This document shows, in pieces, positions 24,292-32,568 of a stretch of 64,000 bases of DNA. The DNA is from Perlucidibaca piscinae DSM 21586 (lineage in GTDB: Bacteria > Pseudomonadota > Gammaproteobacteria > Pseudomonadales > Moraxellaceae), in assembly GCF_000420045.1 (NCBI RefSeq), contig NZ_ATUE01000006.1:1-64000 (forward strand). The letters run 5' to 3'. The notes below the pieces were generated by a model. That model was not told the origin of the DNA. It worked only from the letters and a program-made list of their open reading frames with translations, and searched no databases. Every line of letters starts with the position of its first letter. The stretch's first letter is position 1. Both the position numbers and the translations under genes were made by a program.

Positions 24292-24774
24292 TCAGTGGTG
24301 GTGACCACCGACGCCGTGCACATGGCCGTGATCCAGCTCTTCCTGCGAGGCAGCGCGCACTTCCTTGACGGTGACGTCGAAGTGCAGGGTCTCGCCAGCC
24401 AGCGGGTGGTTGCCGTCGACGGTGATGGTGTCGCCATCAACGGCCGACACGGTGATGACCTGCATGCCGCCGCCGGTCTGGGCGTGGAACTGCATGCCGA
24501 CTTCGATGTTGTCGACGCCCGAGAACATGTGACGCGGCACCTGTTCGACCAGGCTCGGGTTCTTGTCGCCGTAGCCTTCGGCCGGGGCGATGCTGACCTT
24601 CAGCGAGTCACCGGCGGTCTTGCCGGCCAGTGCCTTTTCCAGGCCCGGAATGATGTTCTGGTGGCCGTGCAGGTAGGCCAGGGGCTCGCCACCCTGGGAG
24701 CTGTCAATGACGTCACCGGCATCGTTGGTCAGGGTGTAGTCGATCAGGGCGACGCAATCTTGTGCGATTTGCAT
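24292..24774 (-). CDS. slyD: SlyD-like FKBP peptidyl-prolyl isomerase and metallochaperone
   Basis: A 160-residue FKBP-type prolyl isomerase. It begins MQIAQDCVALIDYTL, then has the FKBP strand-loop GQGG-like SSQGGEPLAYLHGHQNIIPG, and EGYGDKNPSLVEQVPR leads into an inserted flap domain. The C-terminal tail HGHVHGVGGHHH is histidine-rich and suited to Ni or other metal binding, though shorter than in E. coli SlyD. Such proteins fold clients in the cytosol and hand Ni to metalloenzymes. It is followed by its own terminator. Confidence 0.9.
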   Translation of the reverse strand: MQIAQDCVALIDYTLTNDAGDVIDSSQGGEPLAYLHGHQNIIPGLEKALAGKTAGDSLKVSIAPAEGYGDKNPSLVEQVPRHMFSGVDNIEVGMQFHAQTGGGMQVITVSAVDGDTITVDGNHPLAGETLHFDVTVKEVRAASQEELDHGHVHGVGGHHH

Positions 24775-24864
24775 GAGGGCTCTCTCAGGGGACTCAGGGG
24801 GGGAGTATGGGGGCGGCCGGATGCCGAGGCCATATGGTAGCCGATTCCGGCGCCGAGGCGAAAT

Positions 24865-26781
24865 TCAGAAGTAGCGCAGCCACTGAAGGCTGAGCACGTC
24901 ATGACGCGTGTCGCGCCATTCGCGCTGCCATTCCAGGCGCAGGGCCTGGGCGCTGCCAGCCGGGCTCCAGTGCAGTCCGCTGCGCCAGAGGTGGGTCATG
25001 TCCTGCACGGGCCAGCGATACAGATGGCGACTTTCTGCCAGCCAGCGCAGGCGTTCGCCACCACCGATGCAGCCCAGGCGAGCGCCGGCACCGACCTCCC
25101 AGCCTCGGTCCAGCCCGCGACCGCCGCGTGCATCACTGTGCGACTGGGCGTGGCAGAGCGTGCTGCCGAGGCGCCGCGCCAGCCCGCCACCACCTTCGAA
25201 CACGGCCATGCCGTGCGTGCGGTCATCGTCGGGGCGGTCGCCGAGCGCGCGGTCGGCACCCAGTCGCACTGACCAGGACAGCGGCTGGCGCAGGCCGTCG
25301 GCCGGGGCCAGCGAGTCGATGGCGACCACCGAGCCTTCCTGCAGGGTCAGGCGATCTGCACCGGCTCGCCAGGTCGAAGACAGGAAGTCGATGCGGGCGC
25401 CTTCGCGATAGCCGGCATTGGCATCCAGCCAGTCGTGGTAGGCCGGGCGGTAATGAATGAGTGCAGCGTCCTCGCTGCCGTCATGCAGCCAGCCCAGCCC
25501 CCAGCGCGCCGTATCATGCCCCTGCGACGGGTCCAGTGCCGGTCGTTGCAAGGTGACGCGCTGATCGCGTTCGGCGATGCGGCTGCGCTCGGTGAGCAGC
25601 TGGCGCAGGCGTGCAGGGGCATCGGCATCGGCCTTGCGGCTGACATGACGGCTGTAGAGATCGTCATAGGCGACCTCGTAGGCGCGTGCCGCCTGCACCG
25701 GGGTCAGCTGGTCGCGCACCGGGTCACGTGGCGCGGCGGCCAGGGTCACGGCGGCCCGGTTGGTGGCGCGGTCGTTGCGACTGACCGCGGCGGCGAGGCG
25801 GGTGCCGCTGGCCGGGCGCCAGGTGATGCGCTTGAGCAGGCCGGGCTGGGCTATGACCGCGCGCAAGGTGTCGCTGGGAATCACCGCGACCGGAAACCGG
25901 TTCTGCAGACGCAGACCGGGGCGGGCCATCTCGATCAGCCCGAGCAGGGCGTAGGAGCAGTTGCGGCTGAGAAAGAAGTAGGGGTCGGTGACTTCCTGCC
26001 ATTCCCACTGCGTCAGCACCAGACGTCTGACCTCGTCCGGCGTGAAGTCGAGTTCGTATTCCCAGAGGTCGCGGCTTTCCCAGTCGTTGTATTCCTTGAC
26101 CTTCTCGTAGTAAGGCAGCAGCGAGAATTTGCCGGGATAGCCTCCGGTCAGGCCCTTGACCGCGAACTCCAGGCCGTTGCTGGTCGCTGTCTGCGCCGAG
26201 TAGTTGATGGCATAGGCGAGCAGGCGGGTGTCGTCGGTCTGAGTGCGTGCATCCAGACGCAGGAGGGTGTGGCCGAACATTGACGACGGGTTGTTCAGGT
26301 AATCGCTGGCGAACACCAGGGTGACGGCAGCGGTGTCGAGTGCCTGCAGCCAGGTGTCCAGGTCCGGACAGGCCGGTTGCGGCCAGGCCGCAGCCTGCAG
26401 CGGCAGCTGACTGCGCAGCCACAGCACGCGGGCCGGAAAGTGGCATGCGGGATGGTCGTTCGGGGCCAGGTCGGTGGCGGGCTGGTTCAGGCGACTGACC
26501 AGTGCGCGCAGCTCGGCTGCGGCATCGCGTGCGCCATCGGGTGACAGAAAGAAGCCGGTTTGCGTTACCGGGCTCAGATAGCGGCCGTCATCAGGCGTGC
26601 GATCACGCAGCAGCTGATGCCAGTAAGGCTCTCGTGCCAGCGCGGTCAGCGCATCGGGCTCCTGAGCGGGCAGGGTGGCTTGCGCCCAGGCGCTGGCCAG
26701 CAGCAAGGTCATGGTCAGCGCAAAGCTGAGCCACAGCGGTTTTTCAGGGGAGTCGGTCGGGCGTCGGGAGCGGTGCGGCAT
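24865..26781 (-). CDS. DUF4105 domain protein, large exported
   Basis: A 638-residue protein. A hydrophobic stretch at about 15-35 (WLSFALTMTLLLASAWAQA) is a signal peptide. The DUF4105 core is in the middle: LVFASDYLNNPSSMFGHTLL, followed by YALLGLIEMARPG. The C-terminal half is beta-rich with many alternating aromatic residues, ending QWLRYF, as in an outer-membrane barrel. The family is uncharacterised; a surface or outer-membrane role is inferred. The ribosome site before ATG 26781 is weak. Confidence 0.82.
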   Translation of the reverse strand: MPHRSRRPTDSPEKPLWLSFALTMTLLLASAWAQATLPAQEPDALTALAREPYWHQLLRDRTPDDGRYLSPVTQTGFFLSPDGARDAAAELRALVSRLNQPATDLAPNDHPACHFPARVLWLRSQLPLQAAAWPQPACPDLDTWLQALDTAAVTLVFASDYLNNPSSMFGHTLLRLDARTQTDDTRLLAYAINYSAQTATSNGLEFAVKGLTGGYPGKFSLLPYYEKVKEYNDWESRDLWEYELDFTPDEVRRLVLTQWEWQEVTDPYFFLSRNCSYALLGLIEMARPGLRLQNRFPVAVIPSDTLRAVIAQPGLLKRITWRPASGTRLAAAVSRNDRATNRAAVTLAAAPRDPVRDQLTPVQAARAYEVAYDDLYSRHVSRKADADAPARLRQLLTERSRIAERDQRVTLQRPALDPSQGHDTARWGLGWLHDGSEDAALIHYRPAYHDWLDANAGYREGARIDFLSSTWRAGADRLTLQEGSVVAIDSLAPADGLRQPLSWSVRLGADRALGDRPDDDRTHGMAVFEGGGGLARRLGSTLCHAQSHSDARGGRGLDRGWEVGAGARLGCIGGGERLRWLAESRHLYRWPVQDMTHLWRSGLHWSPAGSAQALRLEWQREWRDTRHDVLSLQWLRYF

Positions 26782-26820
26782 GCAGTCGGTCAGGCGTCCG
26801 TGAGAAATCGTGTTAAGAGA

Positions 26821-26846
26821 TCACGCCCTGCCGGGGCAGGGCGTGA
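26821..26846 (-). terminator. Perfect palindromic hairpin after the DUF3015 gene
   Basis: TCACGCCCTGCC-GG-GGCAGGGCGTGA is a perfect 12-bp-armed palindrome, 13 bases past the DUF3015 stop. The downstream minus-strand sequence is TCTCTTAAC, so the T run is weak. Terminator or 3' stabiliser. Confidence 0.6.
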
Positions 26847-26858
26847 CGACAGCGACGA

Positions 26859-27341
26859 TCAGGCCTTGGTGGTGTAGGCCGACAGGCGTTCGTCGCGGGC
26901 CATGACGGCATCCAGCGCATTCAGCACATCGCCGGCGGTGGCGTTGGCGGGCGCGAAGATTTCGCCGAAGTGGCTGCGGGTGGCCTGGAAGAACACCGGC
27001 TTGTCAGCCTCGGTGACGCCCATCAGGTCGGCGAGCACGTTCAAGGTTTCGCCCTGGCCGACCGACATGTCACGTGCCAGCTTCTCGATGTTGGAGCCGG
27101 TGAACATGCTCAGACGCACGCGCGAAGTGATGGTGCCGTTCTTCTGGCAGCCCAGGGTGCCGGTGGAGATGCCGAAGGTCTGGTTGCCCAGGGTGCCGTT
27201 GGTGGTGGCGGCAAGTACCTTGGGCAGCAGGCCCGACTGGCCGGCCCACAGGGCGGTGCCGAGACCGCAACCGACGTCCTGGTCGGCAAACGAGACGGTG
27301 CTGGCGCAGCTCAGCACGGCAACAGCAAGCAGCTTTTTCAT
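26859..27341 (-). CDS. DUF3015 family exported protein
   Basis: A 160-residue secreted protein starting at ATG 27341, which follows GAGGGA. Residues 1-19 are a signal peptide (MKKLLAVAVLSCASTVSFA). The mature protein starts DQDVGCGLGTALWAGQSGL and has the recurrent NGTLGNQTFGISTGTLGC, NIEKLARDMSVGQGETL and the C-terminal SHFGEIFAP. Two conserved cysteines may pair. DUF3015 function is unknown. A longer frame open to 27908 overlaps the divergent htpG start and is not believed. Confidence 0.83.
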   Translation of the reverse strand: MKKLLAVAVLSCASTVSFADQDVGCGLGTALWAGQSGLLPKVLAATTNGTLGNQTFGISTGTLGCQKNGTITSRVRLSMFTGSNIEKLARDMSVGQGETLNVLADLMGVTEADKPVFFQATRSHFGEIFAPANATAGDVLNALDAVMARDERLSAYTTKA

Positions 27342-27459
27342 TCTGTGTCCCTCATGTCTTGGAAGGTGCTTGGGCGATGCCGCAAGCATGACATCGAGTC
27401 TAGTCGCATTTTTGTCGGAAACGCAGCTGCCGCCGTCTGTTTTCTCGACAAACGGCACC

Positions 27460-27488
27460 CTTGAGTTTTCGCCATCCGGCACCACATC
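27460..27488 (+). promoter_or_regulatory. Possible sigma-32 promoter of htpG
   Basis: CTTGAG near 27460 and CACCACAT near 27480, about 14 bases apart, loosely match the heat-shock pattern CTTGAA-N-CCCCAT. HtpG genes are usually sigma-32 controlled. A weak match, kept as a candidate. Confidence 0.3.
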
Positions 27489-27528
27489 AGAAACACGTCC
27501 GTTTCCTGTCCACTTCCGGAGAACTGTC

Positions 27529-29430
27529 ATGAGCACGGCCCCCGAGCACACTGCCCAGCGCGAGACCCTCGGCTTCCAGACCGAAGTGTCGAAACTGCTG
27601 CATCTGATGATCCACTCGCTGTACAGCAACCCCGAGATCTTCCTGCGCGAGCTGGTTTCGAACGCGTCCGATGCCGCCGACAAGCTGCGCTTTGAAGCAC
27701 TGTCGGATGCCAGCCTGCTGGCCGACGAGCCGGAGCTGGGCATCTGGATCGAGATCGACAAGGACGCCGGCACGCTGACCCTGCGTGACAACGGCATCGG
27801 CATGAGCCGTGACGAGGTGGTGCGCAACCTCGGCACCATCGCGCGCTCCGGCACCGCCGAGTTCCTGCAGAAGCTGTCCGGCGACCAGAAGAAGGACAGC
27901 CAGCTCATCGGCCAGTTCGGCGTCGGCTTCTATTCCAGCTTCGTGGTCGCTGATCGCGTCTCGCTGGTGACCCGTCGCGCCGGCCTGCCGGCCGACCAGG
28001 CCGTGCGCTGGGAGTCCGAGGGTACCGGCGAGTTCACCGTCGAGACCGTCAGCGATGCCCGTCGCGGCACCGCCATCACCCTGCACCTGCGCGAGTCCGC
28101 CCGCGAGTTCGCCGACAGCTGGCGCGTGCGCAGCATCATCAGCAAGTACGCCGAGCACATCGAGCTGCCGGTGCATCTGCGCAAGCCGTCCGTGAAGGAG
28201 GGCGAGGTCGGTGAGTGGGAAGTCGTCAACCAGGCCAAGGCGCTGTGGACGCGCCCGCGCACCGAGCTCAGCGATGATGACTACCAGGGTTTCTACAAGC
28301 ACATCGCCCATGCCATGGATGATGCCCTGGGCTGGAGCCACAACAAGGTCGAGGGCAAGCTCGAGTACACCTCGCTGCTCTATGTCCCGGGCCGTGCCCC
28401 GTTCGATCTCTACCAGCGCGAGGGCGTGCGCGGCCTCAAGCTCTACGTGCAGCGCGTGTTCATCATGGATGACGCCGAGCAGTTCCTGCCGCTGTACCTG
28501 CGTTTCATCAAGGGGGTGGTCGATTCCGCCGACCTGCCGCTGAACGTGTCGCGCGAGCTGCTGCAGTCGTCTGATGTGATCGACAGCATGAAGTCGGCGC
28601 TGACCAAGCGTGCCCTCGACATGATCGCCAAGCTCGCGGACGACCCGGACAAGTACGCCACCTTCTATGCCGCCTTCGGTCAGGTACTGAAGGAGGGCAT
28701 TGGCGAGGACCATGCCAACCAGGAGCGTGTCGCCAAGCTGCTGCGCTTTGCCAGCACCGCCAACGACGGCACGCAGTCGGTATCGCTGGCGCAGTACGTC
28801 GAGCGCATGAAGCCGGGACAGGACACCATCTACTTCCTGACTGCCGACAACCATGCCAAGGCCAGCCAGAGTCCGCATCTGGAGGTGTTCCGCAAGAAGG
28901 GGGTCGAGGTGCTGCTGCTGGTCGACCGCATCGACGAGTGGATGATGAGTTACCTGTCGTCGTTTGACGGCAGGAAGTTCCAGCACGTCGGCAAGGGCGA
29001 GATCGACCTGTCGACGATCGAGGGCGGTGATGCCGACAGCGATCCGGTGCTGAGCGAGGAGCAGAGCAAGCAGGCCGAGTCGCTGGTTGCTCGTCTGAAG
29101 AAGAGCCTGGGTGAGCGCGTCAAGGATGTGCGCGTGACCACGCGCCTGAGCGAGTCGCCGACCTGCCTGGTGCTGGATGCCTTCGACATGGGCTTCCAGA
29201 TGCGCCAGCTCATGGAAGCGGCCGGCCAGAAGCTGCCCGAGTCCAAGCCCATCCTCGAGATCAATCCGGTGCATCGCCTGGTCGAGCGCCTGGCGGCAGA
29301 GTCCGATGAGGCGCGTTTTGCCGATCTCGCCGAGGTGCTGCTGGATCAGGCCGCGCTTGCCGAGGGCGCCCAGCTGGAAGATCCGGCCGCCTACGTGCGT
29401 CGCGTGCAACGCCTGCTGCAGGCGCTCTGA
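27529..29430 (+). CDS. htpG: Chaperone HtpG (Hsp90)
   Basis: A 633-residue Hsp90. CGGAGA lies six bases before the ATG at 27529. The N-terminal ATPase motifs are ELVSNASDAADKLRF, DNGIGM, and IGQFGVGFYSSF, matching the GHKL fold (ATP lid and gamma-phosphate contacts). The middle domain includes LPLNVSRELLQ, and the C-terminal dimerisation domain ends RLLQAL. It refolds and matures client proteins under stress in the cytosol. It is of usual family length, monocistronic, and divergent from the DUF3015 gene. Confidence 0.97.
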   Translation: MSTAPEHTAQRETLGFQTEVSKLLHLMIHSLYSNPEIFLRELVSNASDAADKLRFEALSDASLLADEPELGIWIEIDKDAGTLTLRDNGIGMSRDEVVRNLGTIARSGTAEFLQKLSGDQKKDSQLIGQFGVGFYSSFVVADRVSLVTRRAGLPADQAVRWESEGTGEFTVETVSDARRGTAITLHLRESAREFADSWRVRSIISKYAEHIELPVHLRKPSVKEGEVGEWEVVNQAKALWTRPRTELSDDDYQGFYKHIAHAMDDALGWSHNKVEGKLEYTSLLYVPGRAPFDLYQREGVRGLKLYVQRVFIMDDAEQFLPLYLRFIKGVVDSADLPLNVSRELLQSSDVIDSMKSALTKRALDMIAKLADDPDKYATFYAAFGQVLKEGIGEDHANQERVAKLLRFASTANDGTQSVSLAQYVERMKPGQDTIYFLTADNHAKASQSPHLEVFRKKGVEVLLLVDRIDEWMMSYLSSFDGRKFQHVGKGEIDLSTIEGGDADSDPVLSEEQSKQAESLVARLKKSLGERVKDVRVTTRLSESPTCLVLDAFDMGFQMRQLMEAAGQKLPESKPILEINPVHRLVERLAAESDEARFADLAEVLLDQAALAEGAQLEDPAAYVRRVQRLLQAL

Positions 29431-29548
29431 GGCAGGGGCTTCAGCCGTCGCGAGGAATGACGTGACCGTGTGCCGGGAGCACCCTGTACCGGTCATGTCA
29501 TCTTGCGTATCGTCCGACAGAATTCCTGTGCGACAGACCGCTCGTCAG

Positions 29549-29554
29549 TATAAT
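29549..29554 (+). promoter_or_regulatory. -10 box upstream of gpsA
   Basis: TATAAT, a perfect sigma-70 -10 hexamer, lies about 60 bases before the gpsA start. The -35 is poor, with no TTGACA at the right spacing. TGACCT-GA-AGGTCA (29576-29589), a small palindrome between it and the ATG, could be a regulatory site or a leader hairpin. Confidence 0.4.
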
Positions 29555-29613
29555 CGAGCGATCTGTTACTCTCGGTGACCTGAAGGTCAGGCACCGTCTG
29601 CAAGGAATTGTTC

Positions 29614-30642
29614 ATGCCCCAGTTCAAGGTCGCCGTGTTGGGCGGTGGCAGCTTCGGTACCGTGATTGCCAATCTGGCTGCCGGCAACGGTCACGACACC
29701 ACGCTCTGGCTGCGCGATCCGCAGCAACTCGCCGACATGCGTGCCAGTCACGAGAATACCCGCTATCTGCCTGGCTTCACGCTCGAAGCCGGCCTCAAGT
29801 TCAGCGACGACCTGCAGGCCGTCGTTGGCGCTGCCGATGTCATTTTCGTGTCGATTCCCAGCAAGGCCTTCCGTGCGGTGCTGCAGGCGGCACGTCCGGC
29901 GTTCCGTCCCGAGCAGATGCTGATCAGCACCACCAAGGGCATCGAGACCGACAGCTTCGCGTTGATGAGCGAAATCCTCGTCGAGGAGTCGGGCCTGTCG
30001 CGCATCGGCGTGCTCAGCGGTCCCAACCTGGCCAAGGAGATCATGGCGCGGCAACTGGCCGGCACCGTCATCGCCAGCCATGACGAGGAGCTGCGCGACA
30101 GCGTGCATGCCGTGCTGTCGTCACCGTTCTTCCGGGTTTTCTCCAACACCGACGTCTATGGTGTCGAGCTTGGCGGGGCGCTCAAGAACATCTATGCCGT
30201 GGCCTCCGGCATGGCGGCGGCACATCAGCTCGGCGAGAACGCCCGTGCCATGCTGCTGACCCGCTCGCTGGCCGAAATGAGCCGTTTTGCCGTGCATCTC
30301 GGCGCCAATCCGCTGACCTTCCTGGGGCTGGCCGGGGTCGGTGATCTGGTGGCCACCTGTTCGTCGTCGCTGAGCCGCAACTACCAGGTGGGCTATGCCA
30401 TCGGGCAGGGCCAGACCCTGGCCGAGATCGTCGAGGATCTGGAGCAGACCGCCGAGGGCATCAACACCATCCAGATGGTCAAGCACAAGTCCGACGAGCT
30501 GGGCATACGCATGCCGCTGGTCTGCGGTCTCTACGAGATCATTTTCAATGGTCGCTCGCTCTACGAGGTTGTGCAGGCGATGATGCTGTCGAGCCAGAGC
30601 AGCGACGTCGAGTTCGTGCTGCCCAAGCCGGGTGATGTCTGA
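29614..30642 (+). CDS. gpsA: NAD(P)-dependent glycerol-3-phosphate dehydrogenase
   Basis: A 342-residue enzyme that reduces dihydroxyacetone phosphate to sn-glycerol 3-phosphate for phospholipid synthesis. ATG 29614 is seven bases after AAGGA; a TTG at 29608 would add two residues. The GGGSFGT motif (9-15) is the NAD(P) site, VSIPSKAFRAV and SGPNLAKEI follow, and the catalytic Lys is in ELGGALKNIYAVASG. It is followed two bases later by sixA, indicating an operon. Confidence 0.95.
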   Translation: MPQFKVAVLGGGSFGTVIANLAAGNGHDTTLWLRDPQQLADMRASHENTRYLPGFTLEAGLKFSDDLQAVVGAADVIFVSIPSKAFRAVLQAARPAFRPEQMLISTTKGIETDSFALMSEILVEESGLSRIGVLSGPNLAKEIMARQLAGTVIASHDEELRDSVHAVLSSPFFRVFSNTDVYGVELGGALKNIYAVASGMAAAHQLGENARAMLLTRSLAEMSRFAVHLGANPLTFLGLAGVGDLVATCSSSLSRNYQVGYAIGQGQTLAEIVEDLEQTAEGINTIQMVKHKSDELGIRMPLVCGLYEIIFNGRSLYEVVQAMMLSSQSSDVEFVLPKPGDV

Positions 30643-30644
30643 GC

Positions 30645-31166
30645 ATGAGAATCTATCTGGTACGCCATGCCGAGGCCCAGCCCGAAGCCAGCCAGGATTC
30701 GGCCCGCGAGCTGACGGCGCTGGGCTGGGAGCAGGCGCAGCAGAGCGCCGACTGGCTGTGCCAGCAGGTCTCCGGGTCGACGCGTATCCTGATGAGTCCG
30801 TATTGCCGTGCCCGCCAGACTGCCAACGTGATCAGCCAGAGCCTGGGCTGCGAGCGCATCGAGATGCTGGACGACCTGATTCCGGACGGCGATCCGCTGC
30901 GTGCCGAGCAGAGCATCAGCCTGCATGCCCGCGACGACGTCGAGGAGCTCATCGTGGTCAGCCACATGCCGTTGATCGCGTCCTTGCAGAGCTGGCTGGA
31001 AGAAAGCATTCTCACCACCGGCAAGGCATTCACGCTGGCCGAGGTGCGTGCCTTCGAGGCCAGCGTGCTGGCCCCGGGGCTCGCCACCCTGGTGGGCGGT
31101 TACATTCCCGGCGAAGATCCGCCGTGCCCGCGTGGTGACCTGCGTTCGCTGATCACGCGCCGCTGA
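30645..31166 (+). CDS. sixA: Phosphohistidine phosphatase SixA
   Basis: A 173-residue histidine-phosphatase-superfamily protein. The catalytic RHAEA motif is at residues 7-11 (MRIYLVRHAEAQPEAS), and the second histidine is in LIVVSHMPLI. SixA dephosphorylates histidine phosphotransfer sites, in E. coli acting on the nitrogen-PTS and once on ArcB. It starts two bases after the gpsA stop. A partner phosphotransfer protein is not in the window. Confidence 0.88.
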   Translation: MRIYLVRHAEAQPEASQDSARELTALGWEQAQQSADWLCQQVSGSTRILMSPYCRARQTANVISQSLGCERIEMLDDLIPDGDPLRAEQSISLHARDDVEELIVVSHMPLIASLQSWLEESILTTGKAFTLAEVRAFEASVLAPGLATLVGGYIPGEDPPCPRGDLRSLITRR

Positions 31167-31211
31167 GTCGTTTCACGCTCACATCGTCCTGTTGAATTCC
31201 GGAACCCGATC

Positions 31212-31508
31212 ATGCTGATGTTGCAAATGCTGGGAACAGCCCTGCTGTCGAGTCTTTTCACCGTGTTCATGATGCGCTGGTGGCTGCGCCGCCAGGGTCA
31301 GCTGGTCTGGCAGCAGCAGATGGATGATCTGCACGAGTCGATTGCCCGTACCGTCGAGGTGCGCGTCAAGCGCGCGGTCATTGAGAGCCTGTCGGAAACC
31401 CGGTCGGAAGAGGAGCTGCGCGACAGCACCTGGCGTGCCGCCAAGTCGGGCGGGGAGCTGCTCAACGAGGGGTTGCAGAACCTGCTGGGTCGCCGCCGCC
31501 GCGACTGA
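31212..31508 (+). CDS. Small membrane-anchored protein of unknown function
   Basis: A 98-residue protein. One N-terminal membrane span (MLQMLGTALLSSLFTVFMMRWWL) is followed by a charged, helical cytoplasmic part (QMDDLHESIARTVEVRVKRA; SETRSEEELRDS) that could be a short coiled coil. ATG 31212 follows a CCGGAACCC stretch. A strong convergent hairpin lies just downstream at 31523-31582. Not recognised as a named family. Confidence 0.6.
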   Translation: MLMLQMLGTALLSSLFTVFMMRWWLRRQGQLVWQQQMDDLHESIARTVEVRVKRAVIESLSETRSEEELRDSTWRAAKSGGELLNEGLQNLLGRRRRD

Positions 31509-31522
31509 GCCAGTGATGCAAA

Positions 31523-31582
31523 GAGGCCCCCGGCCTGCCGGGCTTTGCTTCCATCAGCAAAACCCGGCAGGCCGGGGGCCTC
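31523..31582. terminator. Convergent terminator with perfect 20-bp arms
   Basis: Positions 31523-31542 and 31563-31582 are perfect inverted copies with a 20-base loop containing a smaller CTTTGC/GCAAAA pairing. It lies between genes transcribed toward each other, so it should stop both. Unusually long and GC-rich for a simple terminator. Confidence 0.75.
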
Positions 31583-31630
31583 GTACATTGGCAGATTCGT
31601 CGCGGTGGCGGCGACTGCGCCCTGGCACTT

Positions 31631-32407
31631 CTAGCGTCGCCAGATGCGTGCCGCCACCAGACTCAAGGTCAGACCGATCCAGAGCAGGCGCTCCGTGGTC
31701 AGGGCGTCAAGGCGCTGGCCCAGGCTGTCGCCCGGCAGCAGCGCAAACGCCATCAGGGTCATCAGCGCCACCACCATGCCGAGGTCCCAGCGTCGCTGCG
31801 CCTGCCACAGCTCCTGCTGTTCGGCGAGGTTGATCTTCTGCTGCTCGACGCGCTCGCTCAGGGTTTTGAGCTGGGTCTGGATGTCTTTCATCATGCCCGG
31901 CAGGGGCAGCAGGTCGGCGATCCAGGTCGGGTCGTGGCCGCGGATCTTTTCCCAGATGTCGTGCAGGTTCATGTGGTCGTGCAGCCACTTCTGCGCCGAG
32001 GTGCGCAGGTTGAGCTGACGCGCCAGACGCACCAGCCAGCCGACCTGGTCAGCATCGCCCCAGACGTGGATGCGCGGCGAGTCATCGAGGCCGTTGCGGC
32101 CAGCCAGCACGGCCAGCAGCGACATCACCGTGCCGCTGATGCGGACCTTGGCCGGCCCCGGGCTGTGGTGCGAGAACTCCAGGCCTTCGCGCGTGCACAG
32201 CACATAGAACACCGAATTCGGGTCCGAGGTTTTCACGCGCACCACCAGGCCCTCGTTGGCCGCCACCTCGGCACGAGTCGGCGGGTCCAGGTCGATGACG
32301 CCATTGATCACCGTTTCGAGGGCACCTAGCCACAACTCCTGCATGAGGGCTGGGCGGGCGTCGAACGTTTCTTCTTCTGATTCGTAGTGCTCTTCGGCCA
32401 TGGACAT
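31631..32407 (-). CDS. SCP2-like domain protein with C-terminal coiled coil and membrane anchor
   Basis: About 258 residues. The first ~130 resemble the SCP2 sterol-carrier fold as in UbiJ-like proteins (VVRVKTSDPNSVFYVLCTRE; PAKVRISGTVMSLLAVLAG; HVWGDADQVGWLVRL). Next comes a likely coiled coil (KDIQTQLKTLSERVEQQKIN) and two C-terminal hydrophobic segments (LGMVVALMTLMAFALLPG; LLWIGLTLSLVAARI) that should anchor it in the inner membrane. A ubiquinone-pathway accessory or lipid-binding role is suggested by fold only. ATG 32407 or 32401 are both possible. Confidence 0.55.
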   Translation of the reverse strand: MSMAEEHYESEEETFDARPALMQELWLGALETVINGVIDLDPPTRAEVAANEGLVVRVKTSDPNSVFYVLCTREGLEFSHHSPGPAKVRISGTVMSLLAVLAGRNGLDDSPRIHVWGDADQVGWLVRLARQLNLRTSAQKWLHDHMNLHDIWEKIRGHDPTWIADLLPLPGMMKDIQTQLKTLSERVEQQKINLAEQQELWQAQRRWDLGMVVALMTLMAFALLPGDSLGQRLDALTTERLLWIGLTLSLVAARIWRR

Positions 32408-32568
32408 CAAGGGTCTCTGCGTGCAGTCATGTCATCACGACAAGGCAAACCGCATTCTAGCCTGCTCGCGCTCGACCACAAGGCGGTTTGGGTATACTCG
32501 TCGGATTTGCCGGCCACCCAGGCTGGTTGCTGACCGGGCCCGGGCCCGTATCCGGAGGCATGATCCGC

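Noticed and set aside
26859..27908. 349-codon reading of the DUF3015 frame
   Set aside because: The upstream half lacks a signal peptide, crosses the divergent htpG start region and ignores the good ribosome site before 27341.
27487..29496. Open frame of 669 codons antisense to htpG
   Set aside because: Shadow of the conserved HtpG gene in GC-rich DNA; no ribosome site and no recognisable domain.
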